DNA from: Porphyromonadaceae bacterium UBA7572
GTDB taxonomy: Bacteria > Bacteroidota > Bacteroidia > Bacteroidales > Muribaculaceae
NCBI GenBank assembly: GCA_002476625.1
Contig: DLLC01000034.1
Span: 32,041-80,371, forward strand
Direction: 5' to 3'
DNA: 48,331 nt
Position 1 is the first letter of the stretch. Each line of letters begins with the position of its first letter. Below are positions 34,588-42,729 of the stretch, one piece after another. Under the pieces are notes generated by a model. It was given only the letters and a program-made list of their open reading frames with translations. It was not told the DNA's origin and did no database searches. The translations under genes were made by a program, and so were the position numbers.

Positions 34588-35406
34588 TTAGTTTTTAGCT
34601 TTCACTTCACCGATGCCATCGATGGAATATGAGGCTTCTATCTGACCGAAGAATTTTAGTTCAGCCTTGAAGTCCTTGAGCTTGTATTTGTTGACTTTTG
34701 AGTCGCCATCATTGACTGGCGATGCAGTGTCGGCTGTTATCTCATACCCATAGAGATTTGGGGTGTAATCCAGATTCTCATATACGATTGCATTATCGTT
34801 TCCGAGGCTTCCGTCATAATCTATGTTACATAGGGCAACGGTGGCTTTCTTGCTCGATGGCTTGAGCGTGACAATGATAGTGCCGCCGTCGGTGAGCTTA
34901 TGCTCTTCACCGCTTTCTGGCTTGATAGCGGCTTTGACGTTTATGAATCTCATTTCGGCAATGATGGCATTCACCTGATAGTGCTTCTCTACCACGAAGG
35001 TGAAGTGCGAGTCGCTATAGCCACTGCTTACAAGGTCGAGCACACCGGAGAAGCCCGTTACGGCATAGGAGCCTTGTGAGCGGCTGCCAGCGTTTTGCTG
35101 AATATGGTAGCCGCCAGTTTTCGAGTCTACGCTCAGTGCCATGCCACGCACATCTATGGTGCCGCGCTTTCCGTCGGGGAGGGTGACGGTGCAAGCCACG
35201 TCGGCAGTCATGTTGTCGGTGTTAAGGATCACCTCGTACACCACCGCATCGGAGCGGATTGCGCCAGAGGCTTCCTCGTTGACATCCACATTGCTGATGT
35301 GATTCACCATTTGCGCCTGCAGATACATGGATTTGTCGCCATCATTGTTGCACGCAGTGAGTGTCATCGCCAAGATAGAGGCGAACATGATAAGGGTCTG
35401 TTTCAT
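34588..35406 (-). CDS. Calycin-like lipoprotein, paralogue 2 of 4
   Basis: A 272-residue lipoprotein with lipobox MTLTAC, Cys19, followed by NNDGD, an acidic stretch of the kind linked to surface export in Bacteroidetes. Two beta-rich halves: the first ends in FSGVLDLVSSGYSDSHFTFV, the second in YKLKDFKAELKFFGQIEASY. Overall sequence identity to the sister genes is low by eye; order and spacing of turns are kept. It starts 19 nt after paralogue 3, so the two are cotranscribed. Confidence 0.75.
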   Translation of the reverse strand: MKQTLIMFASILAMTLTACNNDGDKSMYLQAQMVNHISNVDVNEEASGAIRSDAVVYEVILNTDNMTADVACTVTLPDGKRGTIDVRGMALSVDSKTGGYHIQQNAGSRSQGSYAVTGFSGVLDLVSSGYSDSHFTFVVEKHYQVNAIIAEMRFINVKAAIKPESGEEHKLTDGGTIIVTLKPSSKKATVALCNIDYDGSLGNDNAIVYENLDYTPNLYGYEITADTASPVNDGDSKVNKYKLKDFKAELKFFGQIEASYSIDGIGEVKAKN

Positions 35407-35425
35407 TTTTTATAGTGTTAGTTGG

Positions 35426-36256
35426 TTAGTTGCTCACAGAGCCATTTGCTGTGAGGGTGATGTTACCCAGCAGCAATGTGGCATCGAATTTGCTGTTCTC
35501 CAAGTCGATAGTGGCTTTTAGATCAGAAATGGGATATGTAGTGGTTTCTGTGGTTTTGCCGTTCAACTTATAATATGTTTTGGTGGGTATCATATCGTCT
35601 GCCACGATCTCATAGCCGGCTTTCGTCACTTTTACTGTGGCTGTGGTTTGTGCCACAATGTTGTCGAGAGTGCGTTTTGCCTTTTGATCGATGAGGCTGC
35701 CCATAATTATTTTTGCCGTGAGCGCTTCGGCGTCGATGTTGAACTGATATACGGTGTTGTTGTTGTTCCAGGTGGTGGATCCGTCGCTGTATGCGCAAGC
35801 GGTAGGGCAGTTGTTGCTGAACACCTCGGGGGTGGTGGCAATCACGCGGTATTTGCCGTCGAGGTTGTAGTTCACTCTCAGTGTGCCTTCGTTGAGGTCG
35901 AGGCGGCCTCTGAGGTCGGTCACACCGTTTCCGCTGGCCTTGAAGCTACACACACCGCCACTGGTGGATGACTGCACACCGGAAATGTTTACGGTGGTCT
36001 CTTCGTTGCCATTCAGCTTCACACGGAGGGTGAGCGCGGTGACACTTTGATTGGCGCGGTCAAATGTGTAGTCGATGTTGCTTGATGAGACATGTGGCGA
36101 CTCGCCGTCTGATGCAGTGCTCACGATGTGGTTGAGTGCCTTGATGGTGCGGGTCACGCTGCCTGTCGTAGAACCGTTGTTGTCGTCACCGCAGCTGCCC
36201 ATCACCATAATTAAGGCAAGGGCGGATAGCAGCCCAAATATTTTTTTCATTCTCAT
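35426..36256 (-). CDS. Calycin-like lipoprotein, paralogue 3 of 4
   Basis: A 276-residue lipoprotein with lipobox MVMGSC, Cys22, then GDDNNG. The two-half plan is clearest here: VTALTLRVKLNGNEETTVNI to LRGRLDLNEGTLRVNYNL, then YQFNIDAEALTAKIIMGSLI to ISDLKATIDLENSKFDATLL. A second ATG two codons in is possible. It has its own promoter 39 nt upstream and heads a three-gene unit with paralogues 2 and 1. Confidence 0.75.
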   Translation of the reverse strand: MRMKKIFGLLSALALIMVMGSCGDDNNGSTTGSVTRTIKALNHIVSTASDGESPHVSSSNIDYTFDRANQSVTALTLRVKLNGNEETTVNISGVQSSTSGGVCSFKASGNGVTDLRGRLDLNEGTLRVNYNLDGKYRVIATTPEVFSNNCPTACAYSDGSTTWNNNNTVYQFNIDAEALTAKIIMGSLIDQKAKRTLDNIVAQTTATVKVTKAGYEIVADDMIPTKTYYKLNGKTTETTTYPISDLKATIDLENSKFDATLLLGNITLTANGSVSN

Positions 36257-36295
36257 AGCCTTTAATTCTTGATGTCGATGATTTTTTCTTTTTTA

Positions 36296-36327
36296 CAAAG
36301 ATAGTGCTTGTGGATATTATAACCAAT
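36296..36327 (-). promoter_or_regulatory. Internal promoter ahead of lipoprotein paralogue 3
   Basis: Minus-strand -33 ATTG (36324-36327), 20-nt spacer, -7 TATCTTTG (36296-36303), in the widest gap (104 nt) of the cluster. It splits the locus into receptor plus paralogue 4, and paralogues 3-2-1. Confidence 0.65.
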
Positions 36328-36360
36328 ATATTACATTTTTTTAGCAGAACCACTCATATT

Positions 36361-37185
36361 TTAAATGTAGAGAGTGCCGGAGTAGGTGTCGTGCGTGCCG
36401 TAGCAGTCAAACTCTACGCTGAATTTGCGGTTCACAAGGTCGATGTTGCCCTTCACGTTGGTCATCTGGCGAGTAACCATTGGTGTTTCGGTAGCTCCCT
36501 CTTTGTAATATGGTGTTATGGTTTCACACTCAAATTCGTAGCCAGTGGCAGTGCTTTTGAGCGTGCAGCCATCTTCGTTGGTGATGTAGACCGCCATTTC
36601 TTTTAATATGGGCATTGCTTCCACGAATTTCACGTTGTGGATGCCCATGCGTAGCTTCTGCTTTCCGTCTTCATTCGTCGTCAGGAATGAATAGCTTCTC
36701 TGGTTGCTGCTGGCATAGTGATTGTCGGAGCAGTTGAAGTGGCTGGAGAGGAGCACCTCGTAGGTGCCATTCACCGCGAATGATATGCTGTACACTTTGT
36801 GTTCTGTGTCGAAATAGCCTTTCATCCCCGTCACGGTGTAGCCCGCCGACGCACTGACTGAAGATGCCTCCACTTTAATCAGTCCATTCTCTTCAGAGAA
36901 GTTGATTCCGTCGATCACAAAATCCACAGCAGGCATTTTCTCGGCAAACTTCACATTGTTGAGTGCAAGTGTGAGTGTCTTTGTTCCGTAGTGGGCGGTG
37001 AGCGTGGCGGTAAAGTCGTAGTCGTAAACCAAATGTCCATTCATACAGGTTTTTGCCGTCATGGCCAGGTCGCTGTAAGTGGTCGAAATGTCATTCTCTT
37101 TGTCGTTCTTGCCATTGTCGCTGCCACATGCCGTGAGCGTGGCGGCTATTACAAATGTGACCATTGCAAATAAAAATTTCTTCAT
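36361..37185 (-). CDS. Calycin-like lipoprotein, paralogue 4 of 4
   Basis: A 274-residue lipoprotein with lipobox ATLTAC, Cys20, then GSDNGKNDKEND, acidic near the lipid anchor. First half: YDYDFTATLTAHYGTKTLTL to MKGYFDTEHKVYSISFAVNG; second half: LRMGIHNVKFVEAMPILKEM to MTNVKGNIDLVNRKFSVEFD. The recurrence of NVKF-x-EAMP and NVKF-x-EKMP in the two halves is direct evidence of internal duplication. It starts 45 nt after the receptor gene with no promoter between, so it is cotranscribed with the TonB-dependent receptor and is its best candidate partner. Confidence 0.77.
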   Translation of the reverse strand: MKKFLFAMVTFVIAATLTACGSDNGKNDKENDISTTYSDLAMTAKTCMNGHLVYDYDFTATLTAHYGTKTLTLALNNVKFAEKMPAVDFVIDGINFSEENGLIKVEASSVSASAGYTVTGMKGYFDTEHKVYSISFAVNGTYEVLLSSHFNCSDNHYASSNQRSYSFLTTNEDGKQKLRMGIHNVKFVEAMPILKEMAVYITNEDGCTLKSTATGYEFECETITPYYKEGATETPMVTRQMTNVKGNIDLVNRKFSVEFDCYGTHDTYSGTLYI

Positions 37186-37230
37186 AGTGCTGTAGTTGTT
37201 TGTCTTTATTACTGATTGTAGTTGTATGGG

Positions 37231-39456
37231 TTAAATATTTATTCGTAAAGTAGCTCCACATGCCACTCCATGTCCGCGCTGCAGAAAAGTGTGGCCAATC
37301 GACACAAAGTAGAAAGTGGTGAATTTTGTGTCGGTGAGGTTGCGCCCCCATAATTCGAGGGAGTAGTGATCGCCCGCCAGTGTGGCGGAGGCGCCTAACT
37401 GGCAATAGAATGGCTGTCGCACATCGTTTTCCTCATTCCAGTAGATTTCGCCAGTGCCACGCATATTGGCGCTGAGTGAGAGGGCGCGCAGCCATTGGCT
37501 GGAGTGGTTGAAATAGAACTGATGTGTAGCTTCCACATATAAGGTGTGGCTTGGACTGTAGGGCACAAATTTATGCTTATAGTCGGCTTTTCCGTCGTTG
37601 TATTCCACGAATTTAGCGTTGGTGTAGCCGTAGCTGAGGTTGAGCGTAGAGCCTTGCCATGGCAAAATGGCGAGAGCTACCTCTGCGCCCGTTGACCGTG
37701 TTTTGCCGGCGTTGGCCATCACCCGCCCGGTGGTGGTTCCGTCGGGGAAAACGGTGAGCTGCCGGTTTCTGCAGTCGAGGTAGAATGCGCTCAAATCGGC
37801 CTTGACGCGTCCGTTCCACCCTTCGATATGAGCGCCCGCTTCGTAGTTCCATGCCGTTTCGGGTTTGTAGCTCACCACTTTGTCGATGTCGTAGCTTGCG
37901 CCGATACCCATGATGCCCATCAGTTTCTGTTGCAGCACATCGCTGAACATCTGCGTGTTGAAGCCGCCAGACTTGCAGCCTTTCGCCACGCTTAAATATA
38001 CCGATTTCGACTTGCTACCACCGATGTGGTATGTGAGAGAAATTTTTGGCAACAGTTGCAAGAAGTCTTTGCATAACCGCCCTTTGTCATCAATGTCGAT
38101 GCTTTCTTGTGAGTATGGTTTTCCTGTGGCCAGTGATGTGATGGTGTAGCCGGTGTGGGTTTCGCTGTGGTAGTCGAGTGTGGCGCGCTCATAGTCAAGG
38201 CGGAGACCGCCCACAAGGGTGAGGTGACCAAAGTTGTAGCTCGACTGGTGGTATAGCGCCGCGCCATAGGTGCTGTGCTTGAAATTACTGCCTAAAATGA
38301 AACTGCCCGTGTCCCACTTAATGGGGTAGGAGGGGAGCGCTGCGTTGCGGTGGCTCTCAATCAGCTCGCTGATGCCCGTTTCCTTAAATGTAACTGGCGA
38401 GTCCATGTTGTAGTGCCGGTAAAAGCCAAATGCGCCCATTAGCCAGCTGTAAGCACCAGTCGTGGTGGAGCGCGCCACGATATCCTCTGTCACGGCGTGC
38501 TCTTTGCGTGCCTGGGTGAGGGTGAAATAGGGGTCGGTGGTGAAGTCCTGGTCGAGGGTCATATTGTCGTTGAGATACTGGTAGCTGGTGATGCTGCTTA
38601 GCGAAAAATGCTCGAAATTCCGCTTGACGGTAATTCCGTCGAGAATGGCGGTACGACGATAGAAACAGGTGTCGTTGTAGGCTATGTAGCCTTTGCCCTG
38701 CTGCTCGTAGGCGTAGCCTCCTTGCCGGCTTGTGGAAAACGACAGCATATTGCTGACGAAGAGTTGGCTCTGTGGCATCCATTCAAGTTTGAGGCGTGCG
38801 CCCGTCTGCTTCTCCCAGTCTGTTTTCTTGTGGTTATACTGGTTGTAGAATTCGCCGTCTGTGCCCGTGTGCAACACGCTCACAGCCAGACCTAAGTTTC
38901 CTGCCACTTTTGTGTAATGGCTGGCGCCCAGTTTATGGGAATTGTGCATGCCGTATTCCAGTAGGGCTCTTGTGCCCGAATAACTCAAAGGTGAGAGTGT
39001 GTAGATGTTGATGACGCCAGCCATGGTGTTGCGTCCGAACAGCGTGCTTTGCGGTCCGCGCAGCATCTCCATTCGCGAAATGTCCATCATGTCGAAGTCG
39101 TAGTTTTCTTTGCACATAATGGGCACGTTGTCGATGTTAAGGCCGAGGGCAGGCTGGTCGATGCGTGTGCCAAGTCCGCGCACGTAAACGGTGGAGGTCA
39201 TACGACTTCCATAGTCGGGGATGTGGATGTTTGGCACCATGTCGGCAGCCGCTTTTGCTCCGGTGATGCCGTTGCGCTCCACGCTCTGCCTGCCAATTTC
39301 CGTGGCGGAAACCGACAGACTACCTAAGTCGGTGCCTTGCTTGATGGCCGTAACGGTCACTTCTTCCAGGCTGAGCGTGTCGGCGCTGGTGGCAGAAAGG
39401 GCGTGATGCGCTAAAAAGAGGACAGCTGATAATGCGAAAACTATGCGTTTTTTCAT
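37231..39456 (-). CDS. TonB-dependent outer-membrane receptor
   Basis: A 741-residue outer-membrane receptor that imports a ligand using TonB-ExbBD energy. The signal peptide ends near residue 21 (SAVLFLAHHALSA). The TonB box is LEEVTVTA (30-37). The plug domain includes YVRGLGTRIDQPALGLNIDN and MEMLRGPQSTLFGRNTMAGV. The rest is a 22-strand barrel ending in VACGATLRINI; the last residue is Ile rather than the usual aromatic. It lacks the N-terminal carboxypeptidase-like domain and SusD partner of glycan systems, so it is closer to siderophore or cofactor receptors. The predicted -7 box ends 4 nt upstream of the ATG, and a two-tier dyad covers the -33 box. It heads the lipoprotein cluster. Confidence 0.94.
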   Translation of the reverse strand: MKKRIVFALSAVLFLAHHALSATSADTLSLEEVTVTAIKQGTDLGSLSVSATEIGRQSVERNGITGAKAAADMVPNIHIPDYGSRMTSTVYVRGLGTRIDQPALGLNIDNVPIMCKENYDFDMMDISRMEMLRGPQSTLFGRNTMAGVINIYTLSPLSYSGTRALLEYGMHNSHKLGASHYTKVAGNLGLAVSVLHTGTDGEFYNQYNHKKTDWEKQTGARLKLEWMPQSQLFVSNMLSFSTSRQGGYAYEQQGKGYIAYNDTCFYRRTAILDGITVKRNFEHFSLSSITSYQYLNDNMTLDQDFTTDPYFTLTQARKEHAVTEDIVARSTTTGAYSWLMGAFGFYRHYNMDSPVTFKETGISELIESHRNAALPSYPIKWDTGSFILGSNFKHSTYGAALYHQSSYNFGHLTLVGGLRLDYERATLDYHSETHTGYTITSLATGKPYSQESIDIDDKGRLCKDFLQLLPKISLTYHIGGSKSKSVYLSVAKGCKSGGFNTQMFSDVLQQKLMGIMGIGASYDIDKVVSYKPETAWNYEAGAHIEGWNGRVKADLSAFYLDCRNRQLTVFPDGTTTGRVMANAGKTRSTGAEVALAILPWQGSTLNLSYGYTNAKFVEYNDGKADYKHKFVPYSPSHTLYVEATHQFYFNHSSQWLRALSLSANMRGTGEIYWNEENDVRQPFYCQLGASATLAGDHYSLELWGRNLTDTKFTTFYFVSIGHTFLQRGHGVACGATLRINI

Positions 39457-39460
39457 GGTG

Positions 39461-39492
39461 CAAAATTACGCCAATTCCCCTAACCTCACAAT
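39461..39492 (-). promoter_or_regulatory. Promoter of the TonB-dependent receptor gene
   Basis: Minus-strand -33 ATTG (39489-39492), 20-nt spacer, -7 TAATTTTG (39461-39468). The -7 box ends 4 nt from the ATG, so the mRNA would be leaderless or nearly so. Confidence 0.6.
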
Positions 39493-39520
39493 CACTAAAG
39501 TTAGTGATTTTTTGTGAGGT
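39483..39520. promoter_or_regulatory. Two-tier dyad over the receptor promoter, putative operator
   Basis: Inner palindrome ATCACTAA-AG-TTAGTGAT (39491-39508) sits inside an outer pair ACCTCACA (39483-39490) and TGTGAGGT (39513-39520). The symmetry covers the predicted -33 box and extends upstream, as expected for a repressor or activator site. The regulator is unknown. Confidence 0.55.
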
Positions 39521-39628
39521 AGTGGTGATTTGGCCGACTGTTGCAAAGCGCGCTCAGAGGTGGAATGTTCATTTTTTCCTTAGTTATTGTAATAATGTGA
39601 ACTTTGCTCCAAATTAGTTGCACAATCC

Positions 39629-39660
39629 TTTCGTTAATCGGGCAGTTTTTCTTACCTTTG
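39629..39660 (+). promoter_or_regulatory. Promoter of the leader/structured RNA before nuoA
   Basis: -33 TTTC (39629-39632), 20-nt spacer, -7 TACCTTTG (39653-39660). The expected start near 39666 coincides with the 5' arm of the closing helix of the RNA described next. No promoter of similar quality is closer to nuoA. Confidence 0.65.
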
Positions 39661-39665
39661 CAAGG

Positions 39666-39921
39666 AATGAGCAGATGAATGCGGCATGAGGTGCGTGCAG
39701 TAATGTGCGTAATGTGCTGGTTTAGTGATGCTTTTTGGCTTTTTAAGATAAGATAATCTGGTTTGATGCAACGATGCAGTGTTTTAGAAAAGAAAACGGT
39801 GAACATTTTCGCAGTGCTTGCGGAGGTGCGCTGTCGTTGTTGTATCGAATGGCTTATTATAAGGGCTTTATGACGAGTCTGTACCGCTTTTAATGCTTAT
39901 GTGGTGCTGGCTCATTTTTTT
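39666..39921 (+). ncRNA. Candidate rod-like structured RNA (6S-like or nuo leader)
   Basis: This is most of the 502-nt interval between the receptor gene and nuoA and holds no convincing gene. Pairings seen: the 5' end AATGAGC (39666-39672) with GCTCATT (39910-39916); GCGG (39681-39684) with CCGC (39884-39887); GATAAG (39747-39752) with CTTATT (39853-39858); and an 18-pair helix with one bulge and five G-U pairs between 39764-39781 and 39829-39847. A T-run follows at 39915-39921. Nested order of all helices gives one rod with paired ends, the architecture of 6S RNA, which Bacteroidales possess. GAGTC (39875-39879) can instead pair with GGCTC (39909-39913), a terminator-like alternative. Identity as 6S is not established; it may be a long nuo leader with attenuation. 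Confidence 0.55.
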
Positions 39922-39958
39922 GTATAAATAAATGTTGATACGAATATAAATTAAATTT

Positions 39959-40327
39959 ATGGTTTTAATCGGTATTCAAAGTACTACCTTGGCGGTGACT
40001 GCCGCCCTCACCGGCGTGGTGCTGGTGGCGGCTGCCTTGATTATAGCGTGGCTTATTGCCCCACGCTCCTACACAATGAAGAAAGGCGAGGCCTATGAGT
40101 GCGGTATCCCTACTCGAGGCGACAGTATGGCACAGTTTCATGTGGGCTACTATCTGTTTGCCATTCTTTTCTTAATGTTTGATGTCGAAACCGTTTTCCT
40201 TTTCCCATGGGCTGCCATTTGTAAGGAACTCGCTGCTTCGGCACTGCTCGCAGTAGGAACATTTCTCGTGATTTTGGTTTTAGGTTTGGCTTATGCTTGG
40301 AAGAAAGGAGCACTTGAATGGAGATAA
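39959..40327 (+). CDS. nuoA: NADH-quinone oxidoreductase subunit A
   Basis: A 122-residue membrane subunit of respiratory complex I with three hydrophobic helices: one from residue 9, one around 64-84 and one around 92-112. The conserved loop YECGIPTRGDSMAQFHVGYY and the block FDVETVFLFPWA identify it. It opens the nuo cluster and overlaps nuoB by ten bases. An A/T-rich stretch precedes the ATG in place of a Shine-Dalgarno, usual for this phylum. Confidence 0.96.
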   Translation: MVLIGIQSTTLAVTAALTGVVLVAAALIIAWLIAPRSYTMKKGEAYECGIPTRGDSMAQFHVGYYLFAILFLMFDVETVFLFPWAAICKELAASALLAVGTFLVILVLGLAYAWKKGALEWR

Positions 40328-40995
40328 AAAGTCCAAAAATTAAAGGTATCAAATACGAAGACTTTAAGGATAACGAGTATATTGAAAGTCTGGTGGCGGA
40401 ATTGAATGCCGCTGGCGCAAATATAGTGGTGGGCAAACTCGACCAGCTGATGCAGTGGGGACATGCCAATTCGCTGTGGCCATTCTGCTTCGGCACGAGT
40501 TGCTGCGCAATTGAGTTTATGTGTCTGGGTGCAGCACGCTACGACATGGCTCGATTTGGCTTTGAGGTGGCGCGTAACTCTCCACGCCAGAGCGACTACA
40601 TCATGTGTCAGGGCACCATCACCTACCGTATGGCTCCTGCGTTGGTCCGCCTTTATGAGCAGATGGCAGAGCCTAAGTATGTGATTGCCTGCGGTGGATG
40701 CACCATTTCTGGCGGTCCGTTTAAAAAGAGCTACTGCGTGGTGAAGGGTGTGGATGAGATTATTCCTGTGGACGTGTATATGCCAGGATGCCCACCTCGC
40801 CCCGAGGCTATGTTCTATGGCCTGATGCAGCTTCAGCGTAAAATCAAGGCGTCGAAATTCTTCGGCGGTGACAACCGCAAGGAGAGCCGCGCCAAATTCT
40901 TTGAGGCTAAAGCTGCCGCGGAGAAAGACAGCGCGCTTCGCGCAGAGCAAATGCGCCTCGCAGAACAAAGCAAAGCCCCGGTGCTTGACTTATAA
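40318..40995 (+). CDS. nuoB: NADH-quinone oxidoreductase subunit B
   Basis: A 225-residue peripheral-arm subunit that holds the terminal iron-sulfur cluster N2. The four ligands are visible: Cys62 and Cys63 (CFGTSCCAIEFM), Cys128 (CGGCTISGG) and Cys158 (MPGCPPRPEA). The C-terminal 40 residues are a charged, Ala/Lys-rich tail beyond the core. Its ATG lies inside the end of nuoA. Confidence 0.97.
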   Translation: MEIKSPKIKGIKYEDFKDNEYIESLVAELNAAGANIVVGKLDQLMQWGHANSLWPFCFGTSCCAIEFMCLGAARYDMARFGFEVARNSPRQSDYIMCQGTITYRMAPALVRLYEQMAEPKYVIACGGCTISGGPFKKSYCVVKGVDEIIPVDVYMPGCPPRPEAMFYGLMQLQRKIKASKFFGGDNRKESRAKFFEAKAAAEKDSALRAEQMRLAEQSKAPVLDL

Positions 40996-41037
40996 TAATT
41001 TTTCGATTAAAAGAACTATATACACATTAAATTATAT

Positions 41038-42687
41038 ATGGCGAATATACAAGAGAAAATCAGTGCCCTTTGCCCATCGGCCACTTTCGATGAGACCGGT
41101 GAACTGCTGCAGGTGAATGTGCCCGATGAGAACTGGCACGCCCTGGCTAAGGCATTGAAGGAGCAACTTCACTTCGACCTTCTCAATGCAGTGGTAGGCG
41201 TTGACTGGAAAGAGGCGTTAGGCTGCATATATTACTTGACCAATACCGATACTCAAGAAATGATTCACGTGAAGGTGGCAACCACCGACCGTGAAAACCC
41301 TCGCCTCCATACCGTGAGCGATGTTTGGGCTGTGGCTAATTATCAGGAGCGTGAAGTGTATGATTTCTTTGGAATCGTGTTTATCAACCATCCCGATATG
41401 CGCCGCTTCTTCCTTCGCACCGACTGGGTGGGCTATCCATTGCGTAAGGACTACGACACCAATCCCGAGCTCAATCCTCTCCGCCTTGAGGCAGAGGAGA
41501 ACGAGGACGACACTTTTTCTCTTGTGGAAGACGAGAATGGTGAGCTGAAGCGTGTCGATAAAAAGGTGTTTGGCCCAGATGAGTATGTGCTCAATGTGGG
41601 TCCTCAGCACCCTTCCACTCACGGTGTGATGCGTTACCGCGCATCTATCGACGGTGAGCTGGTGAAGAAGGTGGATGTGGTTTCGGGCTATATTCACCGT
41701 GGTATAGAAAAACTTTGCGAGGACTTGACTTATCCATCACTGCTGCTCTATACCGAGCGAATGGACTATATGGGCGCGCACATGAATCGCCACGCCACTT
41801 GCCTCTGCATTGAAAAGGCGCTTGGCATTGAAGTGCCTCATCGCGCCGAGGTGATCCGCATGATGATGGACGAGCTGATGCGCCTGTCGAGCCACTTGCT
41901 TTCATACGGCTGCTTGACCATGGACCAAGGTGCCACCACGGCATTCTTCTATGGCTTCCGCGAGCGTGAATACATATATGATATATTCGACAAGACCTGC
42001 GGCGCCCGAATGTCGATGAGCTACGACACCATCGGTGGCGTGGTGCGTGATGTTCACCCTGGTTTTGTGGACGACGTGCGCAAGGCTTGCGATGCTATAG
42101 AAAAAGCCATTCCAGAATACCATAAGCTCTTCTCTGGCAACGTGATTGCCTTAGGCCGTATGAAGGGTGTGGGCGTTCTTTCGCTTGAAGATGCGAAGAA
42201 TTACGCCATTACGGGCCCGTCTGGACGCGCGTCGGGCTTCCATTGCGACGTGCGCAAGACACAGCCATACTCGCTCTACAACGAAGTGGACTTCGATGAG
42301 GTGGTGTATGAGAACGGCGACAGCTACGACCGCTACATGGTGCGCATGAAGGAGATGGAACAAAGCATCAAGATTCTGCGCCAGTGCTGCGATATGCTCG
42401 ACAAGGAAGGTCACCAGGGCGAATTCTGTGCCAAGGTGCCTAAGATTATCAAGTTGCCAAAAGGACACTGGTATCAGCAGGTGGAGGCAAGCCGTGGCGC
42501 ATTCGGTGTGTATATCGAGAGCGACGGCGAAGGCAAGCCCTTCCAGCATCCTTACCGCATCCATTTCCAAAGCCCATGCTTCAATCTTGTGGGCGTGGTG
42601 GATCTCACTTGCAAAGACAATCTCATAGCCGACCTTATTACCATCACGGCATCGCTCGATTATGTGATTCCTGATATTGACCGCTAA
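41038..42687 (+). CDS. nuoCD: NADH-quinone oxidoreductase fused subunits C and D
   Basis: A 549-residue fusion. NuoC occupies about residues 1-150 (YQEREVYDFFGIVFINHPDM; LRTDWVGYPLRKDY). An acidic linker follows (EENEDDTFSLVEDENGELKR), then NuoD from about 180 (LNVGPQHPSTHGVMRYRASI), with the quinone-site His pair in QHPSTH, and the C-terminal block SLDYVIPDIDR. C-D fusion is common in Bacteroidetes and enterobacteria. It sits 42 nt after nuoB. Confidence 0.97.
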   Translation: MANIQEKISALCPSATFDETGELLQVNVPDENWHALAKALKEQLHFDLLNAVVGVDWKEALGCIYYLTNTDTQEMIHVKVATTDRENPRLHTVSDVWAVANYQEREVYDFFGIVFINHPDMRRFFLRTDWVGYPLRKDYDTNPELNPLRLEAEENEDDTFSLVEDENGELKRVDKKVFGPDEYVLNVGPQHPSTHGVMRYRASIDGELVKKVDVVSGYIHRGIEKLCEDLTYPSLLLYTERMDYMGAHMNRHATCLCIEKALGIEVPHRAEVIRMMMDELMRLSSHLLSYGCLTMDQGATTAFFYGFREREYIYDIFDKTCGARMSMSYDTIGGVVRDVHPGFVDDVRKACDAIEKAIPEYHKLFSGNVIALGRMKGVGVLSLEDAKNYAITGPSGRASGFHCDVRKTQPYSLYNEVDFDEVVYENGDSYDRYMVRMKEMEQSIKILRQCCDMLDKEGHQGEFCAKVPKIIKLPKGHWYQQVEASRGAFGVYIESDGEGKPFQHPYRIHFQSPCFNLVGVVDLTCKDNLIADLITITASLDYVIPDIDR

Positions 42688-42729
42688 TTATTAACTTGAA
42701 TATAGAAACTCAAAAGATATTATTAAGAT

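Noticed and set aside
39679..39756. Possible 25-residue peptide in the nuo leader
   Set aside because: The frame (starting MRHEVRAVMCVMCW) has a weak AGGA upstream but lies inside pairing segments of the structured RNA; nothing else supports translation.
39501..39806. Minus-strand open frame of 101 codons before nuoA
   Set aside because: It covers the dyad, the promoter and part of the structured RNA, has no recognisable motif or signal peptide, and no promoter of its own.
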